Both the position numbers and the translations under genes were made by a program. From the NCBI RefSeq assembly GCF_016808335.1, contig NC_053147.1, positions 20,260,913-20,324,912 of the forward strand: 64,000 bases of DNA. Direction: 5' to 3'. The stretch is from Panicum virgatum. Taxonomy: Eukaryota; Streptophyta; Magnoliopsida; Poales; Poaceae. The notes beneath the pieces were generated by a model. It was not told the origin of the DNA. It did no database searches and saw nothing but the letters and a program-made list of their open reading frames with translations. Positions 36,586-48,353 of this stretch are shown here, in pieces (within the stretch, counting starts at the first letter, position 1; each line of letters starts with the position of its first letter).

Positions 36586-36701
36586 TAGATGTGCAAATAA
36601 GTGCCCTTAAGGATATCCACTGCTCCATTTTAAGAAACTAATATATATTTTAACTAAAAAGAGGTAATGGATACTCTAAGGAATACCCATTTGCACCTCT
36701 A
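36586..36701. mobile_element. Short hairpin MITE, 116 bp, 8-bp target duplication
   Basis: An exact direct repeat ATAGTAAG (36578-36585 and 36702-36709) flanks inverted arms of about 34 bp. These begin TAGATGTGCAAATAAGTG on the left and TAGAGGTGCAAATGGGTA as the reverse complement of the right end. It is nearly all stem, so it would fold as a hairpin if transcribed. The 8-bp duplication suggests a hAT-type transposase. Confidence 0.85.
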
Positions 36702-36709
36702 ATAGTAAG

Positions 36710-37357
36710 TTTACATGAGTTTTTTCTCCTCTTTGTTGTCTCCGCTCACAAAATGCACTAGGAACTGATGAAGTTATTATTTTAACTTTAATTACTAGAG
36801 ACTAGAGATCACAATACTAGAGCTAGAGCTCTCACCAAATAATATGGTCCCTTGAGGGTGAGTAGACCATCTACTCTGTACTGCAAATATGGATTATGCA
36901 ATACATCACATATTGTAATTAAAAGGATGAGATATATCATCGAAGAAAAGATAAATTAGATGATAGTTCAAAGTTTGTCCAAGTTCGAATTTTCGATTCA
37001 TTGTAGGTGCTCGTTTTTTTTAGAGTTATCTGATGCTTTTTATTTTTTAAATATTATGTGAGCATACGTGTGACGTGTCTATTCATTGTTTCGTTATTAA
37101 AATGTAAATTATTAAAATTATGAGAATGGTGAATTTTCTTTCTTATAAAGAGGAAGAACTGGAGGAAGCTGCGCTTTATGGCTAGGAACCCCACCTAAGC
37201 AATCCCACTATCACAGCCTCACTTCTCCCCCTGCCCCACGCAAGGCACCCAAGGCCCCCACCGCCTCCTCACCTCCCGCTCAAAATCCCTCGACGCATCG
37301 CGCGGAGCGCCGCCGTGCCTGAGCTCGCATGAGGTGTGCCTCCCCGCGCCCGCAGCC
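36710..37357 (+). promoter_or_regulatory. Upstream region of the envelope-protein gene
   Basis: AT-rich up to about 37140. Then comes a C-rich leader (37190-37330) with repeated CACCT/CCCCAC words typical of a grass 5' UTR. A T-run with stem sequence lies near 37015. No gene. Confidence 0.45.
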
Positions 37358-40300
37358 ATGGGAGCTCAGCAGAGCGTCAACGCAGGGAAAGGTCATTGCT
37401 CTTTCCTTTTTGTCTTTTTTGTTCGTCGGGGTTCTTAAGCGCGCGTAATATGCTGGCGTCGCTTACCTGTTCGCGGAAATGCTGCAGCCAAGGTGGATAT
37501 GCACCTCGACCTCACCCACATGTTGTGCGAGGCGCTGCTGCTGCCGCCCCTCAGGTGCTCGGTCTTTTGCCTGTTAGGGAGAGCTCGAACGCGCGTGTGC
37601 ATACCTTCATGTTTTTTTTTTCTTTCTGGCCATCGGATCCTGACGTTCTCGTGATATGGGTGGTTTCAGGAGCTCAGGCGTCGCGTTATCACATATTGTT
37701 GGAAGGTAGGCTTGTCTCGGTTTTACATTCGTTGGTAAATTTCGTTCATGGGCACTTTAGACTTAAGCATCCTGTCTGCCTATCTCTGTGCATATGCCTT
37801 TGGTGCTCGGTGCTTTGGACATGTCTGTGCTTGCACACTCTTGTTTATGTGCATCATTGTCTTGTCTGTTAATGCATTTGTGCGTCATGCCTATTCATCT
37901 CTCTGTGTATGTGTGTATAGGCGCTTATGTCTTCATTACTGTGTGAAATTTTACTACCATATTGTGAGTTTTGGAGTTTGGCCTGCAGGATATCACTCAA
38001 ACACCCAAGCCTCTTTGGGAGAAGCGAGAAGTTGGATGTTATATTGGATAAGGGAATCAATGATTCCAACGTTGTTGTTGCCTTTAGGCGCCCAAGGTCA
38101 GAGTGGTTGTCACAGCAATCATTTGTGATTCAGGTTGGCATTATGTTCAATTTATTCCAGCAATCCTTTTAAGTTTCTTTTCTAAAGTAAAGCTGAAGCA
38201 CCGGGAAACCTACATTGTTCATGATCTTCTGAATGACTCTCCACAAAGTTTCTCACTTTCCCCTGGTTTGAGCAATCAGCACTCAATGACACCAGAAGTT
38301 GCAGTCCATGGGTTCCCGGCTGATAACTTCACACGATCAGGGAGCAGAGGGATAAACCTTAGCCGGCTGTCATTTGGTTTGGAGCTTAATGAACCAGCAA
38401 CATCAAACTGGACTTCTGGAACTAGTGTTAAGTTTGAGGTGTGCCTCTACTGAAATACGAATAGCGTTAATACCATTTTACAAAAAAATATTTATCTGTT
38501 GCCTATTCCCGGCAGCATATCCGGCCTGTTAATAATCAGGGCCGCTCCATTGCCAGAGACCACGATGGCTTTCCTCTGACCTGCAGGTGATGATTTCATT
38601 TTCTGTTGGGGATTGCTTTTAAAAAAATGTAACTTTAAGTGCTTATCAATGCCTAATAGTCTTGTCCTGCAGTGGTAACCTCCATGACAACATGATCATA
38701 TTGAAGCAAGAATCTGGTTATGCAGATGTTAATGATAATAGCTTCTTAAAAGTAAGTTTATGCCTACTTTATGATGCAATTTCTACCGCAATGCGTACCT
38801 TACACAATAATTCTTATTGGTAGGTTAACTTCCAAATGGAACAAGGATTGCCACTTGTACCAAAATCACTGACCTTCAATAGAGTTAAATGTGCAGTTTC
38901 AAAGGGCATTAAGTTGGGCCCAACATTTTTGGTTACTAGGTAATGCTGCCCCCACTATTCATTCTCTAGAATGCTCTTCTCTGATGGTTCTTCATTTCTC
39001 TATATCTTACAGTCTGACAGGTGGGTCCATTGTGGGAGACATGGCACCATATCAAGCTTTTGCCATAGGTGGACTTGGTAGCGTCCGAGGCTACGGTGAG
39101 GGTGCGGTTGGTTCTGGAAGACTATGTCTAGTTGGTAACTGTGAATATACGATTCCCTTGGTATGTAAATTAGTCCAGCCTACATTATGGGTTTTGGCTT
39201 GATACTTATACTACTTCAAAACATTGATACTTAGAACAAAGGTGAATGAGAACCATATTAAAGAAACATGAACAGAAGCAATTGCAACAGCAATTAAAAG
39301 CAGTAGAGTAGCACTTACTTTTGACTAGTTAAATGAAGTGGCAGCTTGTTTTTAGCTAGGTAGTTTAAGCAATTAACAAATACTTATTTATGATTGTGTA
39401 ATTTCTTGATTCTTAAACTTTAGGCCTAACAGGTTCCTTTTGCAGTTTATCATGTGATACATCATACATGTTTGCCTGTTCTGAGTTAATCATGTGATAC
39501 ATGTTTGAAGGCCTGTTAGTGTTCTGTGGTAGTTCATGTTGATCATTTGAAGATTAATGTATTATGCTGAGAGATCTGAATTCTGAGAAGTGTTTCTACG
39601 CATCACTCCTTTGTCGTGGCACACTGTTTAGAGCACTAGAAAAGGGCTGATTCTGGGTACTCCCTGTTATGATCCTAAGATCATTAGGGCTAAAACTACC
39701 AGGAAAATAGCCGAGCGTCGGCTTGGAGGGAGACTAGACTGTTGGGGAGAGTTGGGATTAATTCTTATTCATTGCTTAATTTCAAATGACTTGTCATATC
39801 TCTGTATATATAGAGCCGTACCTAACAACCTGATAATTATTCTGACAAACCAATGAACTGATCTAATATTGCTCCTAATCCTTATCTCTCTATGTGAAGG
39901 ATAGATGAGCTGGCCTTCTGGCCTCCCCATAACACTCACCCTCATTGATGTTGTGGTGTAACATCTATATCTTGATTTCTCTTTGATGATATTCATTGAA
40001 TGTGAAATACACTTTTGTAAGTTGTGGTGGTGCTTTCCAGCTACCCGCAACGTCACTACTGAAGTACTGATCACACAGCTGTGGAATCATTATTATTATT
40101 TTGTTCGGAAAAAGTTTGGAAGCTAATTAATCGCAAGTTCCGATCAGAGATAAAAGAATGTAATATATGTTTATCAGAAATCAGCAATCAGGCTCTAGCT
40201 CGAGAGAAACAATGGTCACTAAAAGTTTTGAAGAAAAAAATGTCAGCATTTAGGCTCATATTGCCAAAGCTAGTCCTCTCACTAAGAATTTCCCATGGAA

Positions 40301-41194
40301 GTGTCTCCATCAACATCAGTTCATTGTGCTTATTATTCAGAAGTAGTCATATTTCTTTGGACTGAACACAAAATATTGAAACTTATGTTTCTGTGAAGGC
40401 TAAACATCTCGAGGGTTCTATTTTCATGGACTGTGGCAGTGACTTGGGATCTGCTCGTCATGTTCCTGGTAAGGGTGTGGGCGTTGCTTCCTCTTGTGTA
40501 TACTAGTGTACTAATTTCTCTTTGTTTCAAAATGGACTTGAGATTAATTGAATAATTCCCAAGAAAGTAACAGCATAATTTGTCAATTTATGTGCAGTTT
40601 TGTTTCTTTTCTTTTTTAAAATTTTACTAGAATCTTTTACATAATCAGAATTCAGAGCAGGGATGGCAAAGTTTACAATTCACCACAGAAGCTGAAATAA
40701 ATTATTCTATCCTGCTCTATGTGATAATCAAGATGTTTTGCAGGATTTTTTGTCGAAATGTGTAGATGAGATATCTTCCAGATTGAACTAAGAAAACCAA
40801 TTATTGACATGAAAGACATCAATGTGCTGTATAATACATGGCACTTACAGAATTACGACAAAATTACATGATTGATAATTGATGACTGCATACTTATCTT
40901 TAGTTATGGAACATGCAGTTTTTAACTTCACTGTGCTTTATTACGTCAGAGGATGTAATTTCCATGGTCTTACGGCAGATAATTTATTCCCGTAGAATTT
41001 GTATCATCAACGATTATTTACACTTGATTGCAGGCAATCCAGCTCTACGGCAAGGGAAACCAGGATTTGGTATTGGATTTGGATATGGACTTCACTTCAA
41101 CACGGACCTAGGTCAGATCCGTGTCGACTATGCTATGAACGCATTCAGTCGCAAAACCATCTACTTTGGCATCAATAGTAGTGGTGGCTCGTAG
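37358..41194 (+). CDS. Chloroplast outer-envelope beta-barrel, OEP80/Omp85-like without POTRA (P39/P36 type)
   Basis: Omp85-family barrels insert or carry proteins across the plastid outer envelope. Exons: 37358-37391, 37488-37554, 37670-37705, 37989-38133, 38280-38438, 38516-38586, 38673-38751, 38824-38939, 39013-39160, 40399-40468, 41034-41194. They sum to 1086 nt, 361 residues, all GT-AG. The start MGAQQSVNAGKAK is followed directly by barrel-like strands. Exon 9 carries GGSIVGDMAPYQAFAIGGLG and the Omp85 loop-6 motif VRGY (about residues 260-263). The end (KPGFGIGFGYGLHFN, then LGQIRVDYAMNAF) is the conserved last strands. Full OEP80 is about twice as long with N-terminal POTRA domains. 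This gene has none, matching the short Arabidopsis paralogs. Intron 9 (39161-40398) is enlarged by an LTR fragment. Role beyond the barrel fold is uncertain. Confidence 0.93.
39665..39934 (-). mobile_element. Short LTR with adjacent polypurine tract, copia-like
   Basis: The LTR has perfect 7-bp inverted ends TGTTATG/CATAACA, 270 bp long. A purine tract on the minus strand (AATGAGGGTGAG) directly precedes its TGTTATG end. It contains a TATA-like tatatata at about 39806. It looks like the 3' LTR plus some interior of a minus-oriented copia-type element, with the rest lost. It sits in intron 9 of the envelope-protein gene. No target duplication is evident. Confidence 0.6.
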
Positions 41195-41925
41195 GTTATG
41201 AGAAACAAACCTCTCTCACTTAACATAGACTTTCAATTCAAATTGATTCTTGACATAGAAGGGGCTCCCCAAGTTTCTTTCTTGACTGTGTGTTCCGGAC
41301 ATGCCAGCAGAATCACTTTGTTTCTATATGCTGGCATGGCATTGAAAAGCTGTATAGTTGAGATGCACGAGATGCATGCTCCTTATTATTTATTGTTACA
41401 TTCTTTTTTTTTTCTGGTCAGTCGCTGAACAAATTGTGCCGATAAGATATGTGTTGAACTGCTCCAAAGGTACTTTAAATACATTATAATTTCATTAGGT
41501 TTACAAAATGTACAAATCTGTACTTATGTAGCCATGTAGGCATGTAGCTTAATTGCTTGTCGTCAATTTTGTTAGTTAGATGGACAAAAAGTTCGCCGAT
41601 AAGATGATATGTGTAGAACTGCTCCAAAGGTACTTCCATTTCATTTCATTACTTACAAGTAGATATTTGCGGCCAATTGTCTTGTCGTGGATTATTTATT
41701 TATTCATTCATTTATTGAGGGGGGGGGGGATGCATTATGCATATTATGGAGTTGTGTATTGTGTTGACGTCACCGTCATATATATATTTTGCATTGAAGG
41801 GCAGTTCGTTCCCTACTTCCCTTGGACGAAGTGTTCATCCATTTTTATTCACAAACCTGTCACCCGTGCAGCCGTGCTGCAGATGGAATCTGACTTCGCC
41901 TCTGATACGCATTAGTGATTCGCAT
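41195..41925. other. 3' flank of envelope-protein gene with a duplicated segment
   Basis: About 38 bp at 41438-41475 recurs with small changes at 41595-41634 (both contain GAACTGCTCCAAAGGTACT). A G-run lies at 41719-41728. No gene is seen. Confidence 0.6.
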
Positions 41926-44900
41926 TGTGAGGAACCGCCCAAATTATCTCGATTAAACTAGGTTATCGTCCATTGATCAATCTCAGCTTAAGCGAGATAA
42001 TCCCGGTAGTCTCCGGTATGCGCCTTGAGCAACGCCCAGGATCAACCCGCATACCGTTTGTTCACATCATAGCAACCATCACAAGGATACATATGAGAGC
42101 AAAATTTAAACTTTTGATTACAAGTCTTAATCATCAAATAAAAACTCATGAAGTTAACTATAACATAAGCAACTATACATGAGGGTTTTCAGCAATTTAA
42201 GAGTTTCTTTACAACTAAGATGTATTATAGGTCTAAGTGGATAACCTACCATGTTTTTCTTAGATTCAGAGCCTAAATACAGCGGATATTTAGAGAATAT
42301 TTAGTAGCAATAATGATGTCCTTGCCCATAAGACACCACTTGCATAAGCTTTGAGCGAGTTTCACCGTCCATCCACTTTGCCGGCTCCGGCGGGATGAAC
42401 GTGGCGGTCATTCCTTAGGAGAGAACCTGCAAAACAACTTAACGGCAGCACCGTAAGTACATTTCGTACTTGCAGGACTTATCCATCATAATGTATATTT
42501 GGTGGATGCAGAAGGCTAGTCAAGTTTTAACATTAATATATAAAAATGCGAGCGTAGTTGTCAAGTGAATAAGTAAAAGACATAGCATCTAATATTTCTA
42601 TATCAAGCACTAATACAATTGCATAAGTAAAGTGATCATGTAATCATGAGCTCAATCTTCCATAAGCCCTTCACGAAACTATATGTTAAAGTCAAAGTAC
42701 AAGAGCGTGCTCAATGTCCGAGAGCGCGGCTATTGCAATAGATTATAAACCCTGCAGGGGTGTACAACTTTTCCCACACGACACGAGACCATAGGCCATA
42801 CGACCCGTCGATCCGTAAGCAATGATTCACGTGTCAACCGTTCGCATACCCATCCCCAACGCTGAGACGAACGGCCGGGATGGACAGGTGCAACGGAACC
42901 GCAGACTACACCCCATCACAAACCGCGCCGAATCCGCTCAGTGAAGGGTGCACGTATGGTACTGAGCTTACCATCCCATTATAAAGCATGTGGCTTGTAC
43001 GGAAAAGTGCTCAAGTATCAAAGCGATGACGCGTCGTCCTTAACCAACTCAAGCAAGTCTAAACCATTTGGATTCCACTTCCAACATGGCCCTACCACAC
43101 TTGCTCAAATCTCGATTCATCATTCATATCTTGCTCATGTTTTAATCTTTCTCATCCACTCAAGTATATTTAAGCAAACACCCTATAGCTCGCGAGTGAT
43201 GGTGACCTTGCCATCTCTCGACTTCTACCGTAATCTAAGCATGGCTAAGCAAATCAATTCGAGAAGTCTAAGCATACATACTTTACCTAGTATAAGTTGT
43301 TCTAGAGCTATAAGGGAAACATGCCGAGTGGGTTCTACACAAATCACATGACTAGATAGGGTTAATCCCATGCACAAGCAATACTTTATAATAGCAAATT
43401 AAGATTCAAAAGTAAGGTTTGAGATACATAGGTGCCTGCCTTGGTACTCCGCAACCGCGACACTCCGGAACGTCATCCTCTAAGAAAGTAGAAAATGCAT
43501 GAATTAGAAAGATGTCAATGCATATGCTTATGAGATGCAATGACTCATGAGATGTAAAGGCTAACATGATTCAAGGTCATAAAGCAAGTAATTCAAAGAG
43601 GTAAATAAGGCCACACAAACATTACATAGGGTGGAGATGCAAAACAATTGCTCACACATTTGCACACACACACTTTACAAGACAAGTTGTAACATGACGA
43701 TACTATAAAACTAGTTATGGTATTACTAGTCATCATATAAATTAACAGTAAGTAACTCATCTCAACGTCAAGCATCAACCATAGGAGTAGTTAATGATTG
43801 TTATCAACATGGAGTGCAGGAGTCTAGAATATACTCATACAAGTTAAGAATAGTGTTATGGCTAAATTTAGACAATTCAAGAATTAATGGGTAACTCTAG
43901 CAACAACACGTTTTAGTTAAGGCAAGATCATCATTATATAGAAGAGAAACTAGCAAATCATGTTCTATTTAATTAAGGTGACATCATTACTATAAGTTAT
44001 TTCATGGAGGTTACTAACCACAAAAGCATATCATATTTATTTTTAATTATCGGAGAAAGGTTGATAGCTCACATGAGCACAAGTGATTCACTAGGCATTT
44101 TGCAAGTAGATTAATCCTAGAACAACATATTCAAATTTGTATCCTCCTACAAACATCTAATGAAAGCTAGTATTTACAACAACATATCATGGCCATAGGT
44201 AATTAACAAGAGTGGTTTATGATTTTAGAAAGAGCATCATAAACTAATTAACCATGCATTCAACTAGGGAACAAGCTCTTAATTAATAAATTAGAAATTA
44301 CAAGAGTATATAACTATTTCATAGGTGTTATTAATTTTAGACAGTAGATAAAGGTTGAGTAAAGTAAACAAAACTGGATTTACAATTTTAGAGGTACATA
44401 TGTATTTATTGTGCATCATACTATTTAACTAGTGTTAAGCAAACATAGATTAAACTGTACCAATCTATAAATAATTCATGCAAAACAACATGTCTAATGG
44501 ATAGTACACATCATAAGGAAGCTAGCAAAATTGGTTTCATAATTTTCGGACTAATAGAGAATTAATTATGTAATTAATAAGGTAAACACATATTTAATTA
44601 AACTAGAAAATAAAATAATTATTTTGGGAGCAAACATATTTTTAACAGGTATAGAACATCAAGACAAAATCAACAAAATTGTTTCACATCAATCGGAGTT
44701 ATATTCAATTTTATACGAATTATACAAGATGATGCATGCTCAAGTACTCAAACCAACTAGGCTGTCTACGGTATTGCTACAGTACCACGAACCGTTCGGC
44801 CCGTTAGGCGCACCGTCCTCCGTACAAGCTCGGGATGACTTCCAAAAACACCTCGGTTCTGTGTGAAAGTTGGAAGTAAACGGCGGACCGTCCGGGGGTG

Positions 44901-46179
44901 AATGGAGGACTGTCCGCCGTAAAAAAATTCTTGGGACATGTTTTTGTGCAGAGGCTCGGTGTTGAGGGTCATGACTCGTGGACTGTCTGGCCGTAGGTCG
45001 CGGACCGTCCGCTCGTCAGCCGAGGCTCACCGGCGAGGTCGCCGACGGAGGCTCCGACAACGATTTCGAGTGCGGTTTGTTTCTATGAGTTCCTCAGGAC
45101 ATGGGGAACTTATTTTGGCTATTTAGATTTGACATGCATGGAGTCTATGAAGCTCTAGGTCATCAATGGTGAGATGCCATGAATGGGATAGGGACCTTGA
45201 ATGAGGGCATAAGAAGGAAGGGGAACAGCGAGGGGGGCTCACCGGCGACATGTAGAGCACGAGTAAAGGGCCACTTGTTGGAGTAGAGCGGCGTCGGTGT
45301 AGATCGGCTCGAGTTCATCCTTGTTTTCTTGGGGAAGATGAAGAAGAAGCTTGGGGATGGCCTTCTCCTAGGTCTCCGGCGAGGAAAAGATGGTCGAGGT
45401 GGTGGAGAAGCTCGTCGGCGTCGTTCTCCGCTGGTCCTCCATCGAACTCCGGCGAGAATGTGGTGGATTTAGTGAGGAGAGGTGGGTTCTTCCTCCATGG
45501 CTTAGTGGAGAAGAGGGCAAGAGGGAGGGAGGAACTTCTGTGTGAAAAGAAAGACTACAGGAAGGGGAGAGGGCGCTGGTTGAGGTGGGAGTCGGATGGG
45601 GCATGGACACATACGGGTATACGTGGCTCAACTTCTCTGTGGAGACGACACACAGGTGGTTCTCGCGCACCGTCCGCGAGGGAGAAGCAGACAGTCCGAA
45701 GAAGAAAGTGAGTAACATGTTGGTTCTGTACATAAACTTCTCTCTTTACTCCATTCTTCAAAACTGATCTTTCAAGCCTTCAAAAATCACGCCAATTTTT
45801 GTGTTGATACTAGAAATCAAGAGCAACCCATTTTGCTTGGAATTGGTAGAAAAACTATTGTAGATTTGAAATGAAAATTCTTCCTGGAATGCTATTTTTG
45901 GTTTTTTCGGCTGAGCTGTTTGGCTTCAAGATGGATTTCTAAAATCCGGGAAAAGTCACCTTAATTCTAGATTTTGAAAATAGTAATTTATAAAAATAAC
46001 TCCCAACATAAGTCATATAATAAAAATGCAAGTTGCTTCACAAAGCATGAGTTTCAAAGGTATCAACAATTCAAAATTAAATTCAAATGCATTCAAATCA
46101 AGCACAAATTTTTCTCAAAGCTAAACAAAGATGCTCATCATACAATGCTTAACATGATAATTATATTTGGATCGTTACA
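41926..46179 (-). mobile_element. Solo LTR, 4254 bp, related to the LARD LTR
   Basis: Plus-coordinate ends are TGTGAGGAACCGCC and TTGGATCGTTACA. Flanks CGCAT (41921-41925) and AGCAT (46180-46184) match at four of five positions, a mutated target duplication. The ends and layout (AT-rich body, GC-rich block at 44900-45700, words such as 'gcgagtgatggtgacc') resemble the LARD LTRs, so the minus orientation is inferred. Between 44880 and 45030 the word GGACCGTCC and close variants recur. It has no interior and no coding region. Confidence 0.78.
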
Positions 46180-46184
46180 AGCAT

Positions 46185-46728
46185 CGCTTCGCTTTTGGAC
46201 GGGATATGTTGATGTTGCTATTTGTACCCAAAAGGAAAAGAAAATTCCAGCTTTCTCGAGCGTCAATTGTCTCGTATCGTCTCGTCTCATCTGCACAGTT
46301 CACAGCGAAAAGGGGGAAAGGGATGCGATGCTGCCGTCGACAGCATTTGTGCAGCCCGTCCATTGCCACCCACGTAAAAAGACCGTCCATTTTCTCGGCT
46401 TGAAACTTGCAAGAGCCAGCTTCACTTCACTGCCACACGCAGGGTTTCCACTCTTTGACCGCGGAAACGAACCCTTGGATGGAGGCAACCGCAACTGGGG
46501 TGGATCACCCACCAGAAATCGTGATGCGACTATTTCTTCGAGGCGATCCAAGGTCAAGAAAATGTAAGAAAAATGGGGCACCGAATCGTCAAAGGATAAT
46601 TCACATCATGCTCAAAGGTACAACAAGCTCGATTCACAAGCCAGAGACGAGAGATCCAAACTTCGACGACGACGAGGACGAAGCATCACGCAGAGGCGGA
46701 GCACGCGAGCGGGAGCTCCAGGCAAGCT
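46185..46728. other. 3' flank of the LURP-one-related gene
   Basis: Non-coding; probably includes the 3' UTR of the minus-strand gene at 46729. GAC repeats at 46665-46680. No gene seen. Confidence 0.5.
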
Positions 46729-47451
46729 TTACGCCGGCGAGGTGGCCTCGAGGGGGTCCTGTCCTAGATCGCCGTCAACCTTGTCCCCGGTGATCCGGTC
46801 GAGCACGAGCACGATCCCCATGGCGAAGGCGGCGTCGAAGCCGGCGCGCACCCAGAGCACGAACACGTCCCGCCCCATCACCACGTGCGCGTCCTCGTCC
46901 ACCTTCCGCCGCACCTCCGCCACCACGACGTCCTCCTCCGCCTCGCCGCCGTCGGCGCCGCCCCAGGCCCTCGCGGAGGCCACGACGCGGCAGCACCGGC
47001 GCGGGAAGGACCCGTCGACGTGGAACTCCCCGGCGGCGCCGGGCGCGAGGAGGTCGACGAGGACGGCGGCGGCGCCGGTCCCGGCCCCGAGGATGGAGGA
47101 GCGGCGCGCGGAGAAGAGGGGCTTCTGGTGGCCGCCCCCGCGCGCCGCGGCGCCGTCCCCGAGGAAGCCGTCCCAGCGGTTGTGCAGGCTGGGGCGGCGG
47201 CGGCGCACCGTGAGCACGGGCTCCCCCTCGGCGTCCAGCAGCGCGAGGTCCCCCGCCGCGGCCCCGCCCCCGCACGCCCCGCCGCGCCCGTAGGTCTCCA
47301 CGCGGAACGCCAGCGCCCCCGTCCGGTGGTCGTACGCCTCCAGCCCGTCCCCCGGCGTGAAGAGCGTCGTCTTCCGCACCGTCAGCTCCCGGTCCTCCCC
47401 GCCGCAGTGCTCCTCCCCGACTATCACCACCTGCTGCTGCTGCTGCCCCAT
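46729..47451 (-). CDS. LURP-one-related (LOR/DUF567) protein
   Basis: Intronless, 240 residues. Family hallmarks are LTVRKTTLFTPGDGLEAYD near the start, the AFRVETYGRGG strand, then LLDAEGEPVLTVRRRRPS and LHNRWDGFLGD, and the C-terminal DVFVLWVRAGFDAAFAMGI helix. The fold is tubby-like: a 12-stranded barrel around a C-terminal hydrophobic helix. LURP1 of Arabidopsis is needed for basal defence against an oomycete, but most members have no assigned role. The ATG at 47451 (MGQQQQQVVIVGEE) was chosen. A longer frame start at 47487 lacks conservation. Extreme GC content (codon third positions nearly all G or C) is normal for a grass single-exon gene, and explains several long antisense frames here. 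Confidence 0.92.
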   Translation of the reverse strand: MGQQQQQVVIVGEEHCGGEDRELTVRKTTLFTPGDGLEAYDHRTGALAFRVETYGRGGACGGGAAAGDLALLDAEGEPVLTVRRRRPSLHNRWDGFLGDGAAARGGGHQKPLFSARRSSILGAGTGAAAVLVDLLAPGAAGEFHVDGSFPRRCCRVVASARAWGGADGGEAEEDVVVAEVRRKVDEDAHVVMGRDVFVLWVRAGFDAAFAMGIVLVLDRITGDKVDGDLGQDPLEATSPA

Positions 47452-47624
47452 CCTTTCCCCGCCCTCCCTGCAACTTGGCCTCCGCAACCTGCGGCTCGAG
47501 ACGAGACCCGCTGGCTAGTAGTAGTTCGTTTGCCTATGAAGGGGGAATGGCCTGGCGGAGCGCTAAAGATCTCGGCGTTCGCTTTCGCGTCGCCCTCGCG
47601 GGGTGGGAGAGGCTGCTCTCCCCT

Positions 47625-47631
47625 GTTTATA
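47625..47631 (-). promoter_or_regulatory. TATA box of the LURP-one-related gene
   Basis: TATAAAC on the minus strand, about 175 bp upstream of the ATG, in an otherwise GC-rich region. This implies a transcription start near 47595. Confidence 0.6.
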
Positions 47632-47766
47632 CACGCTCTCCGCCTCCGCCAGCGCGCCGGCCAATGGCGGGTGCCGCGGGAGCCCACCAGTGGATTCGAT
47701 TTCGATTCGATTCGCCGTCCGGGCGCCGTCAGTCGCCGAGGCCACAAGCTTTGGACGCGGGAAAAC

Positions 47767-48345
47767 TATGGATGGAAATGGGTCGGGTCGATCCATGGGG
47801 TAGTTGACCCGACCCACAAAAATAGAGTCATTGGGTTATAAGGGTCGACCTTAAATTCGAAAATGGGATAATATGGCCGAAATCTATTGACCCAATGAGT
47901 ATTATGGGTCGATCCACTTATCATATTAATGATTTTTTATTTTATTTATTAGTTTTCTTTATTTTTTGAATAAATACAACGGGTCATAAATTGTTAGATT
48001 ATATATATTTCAAAATATAGTGAGAAATATCACATGTAGGAAATGAAAATGGATAAAATTAAAATCATGGATCGCTAGTAAACATATTTAATTTGATGCA
48101 TTTCTAACAATCTTAATATATTATTGAGATATATTTTAATCTTAAATCTTATCTTTTCTAAAATTGTTGATAGTATTTATGGTTTAGGATTATAGAAAAA
48201 TATTTGAATCGACCCATAATACCTAATGGGCCATTAAGACCATAACATTTAGGAGAAATGGGTCGACCCATGACCTCTAGAATTGGCCTCGAGGCCATGG
48301 AGCCAGGTCAAAGGCCAGAATCGGGTCGGCCCATTCCCATCTTGA
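47767..48345. mobile_element. Non-autonomous hAT-like element, 579 bp
   Basis: The ends are TATGGATGGAAATGGGTCGG and (right, reversed) TCAAGATGGGAATGGGCCGA. Flanks GGGAAAAC (47759-47766) and GGGAATAC (48346-48353) match at seven of eight positions. Both subterminal zones are packed with GGGTCGACCC-type palindromes; the core is AT-rich and non-coding. It lies directly upstream of the LURP-one-related promoter. Confidence 0.75.
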
Positions 48346-48353
48346 GGGAATAC

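Noticed and set aside
46742..47841. Several long plus-strand frames
   Set aside because: Antisense shadows of the LURP-one-related gene and its GC-rich promoter.
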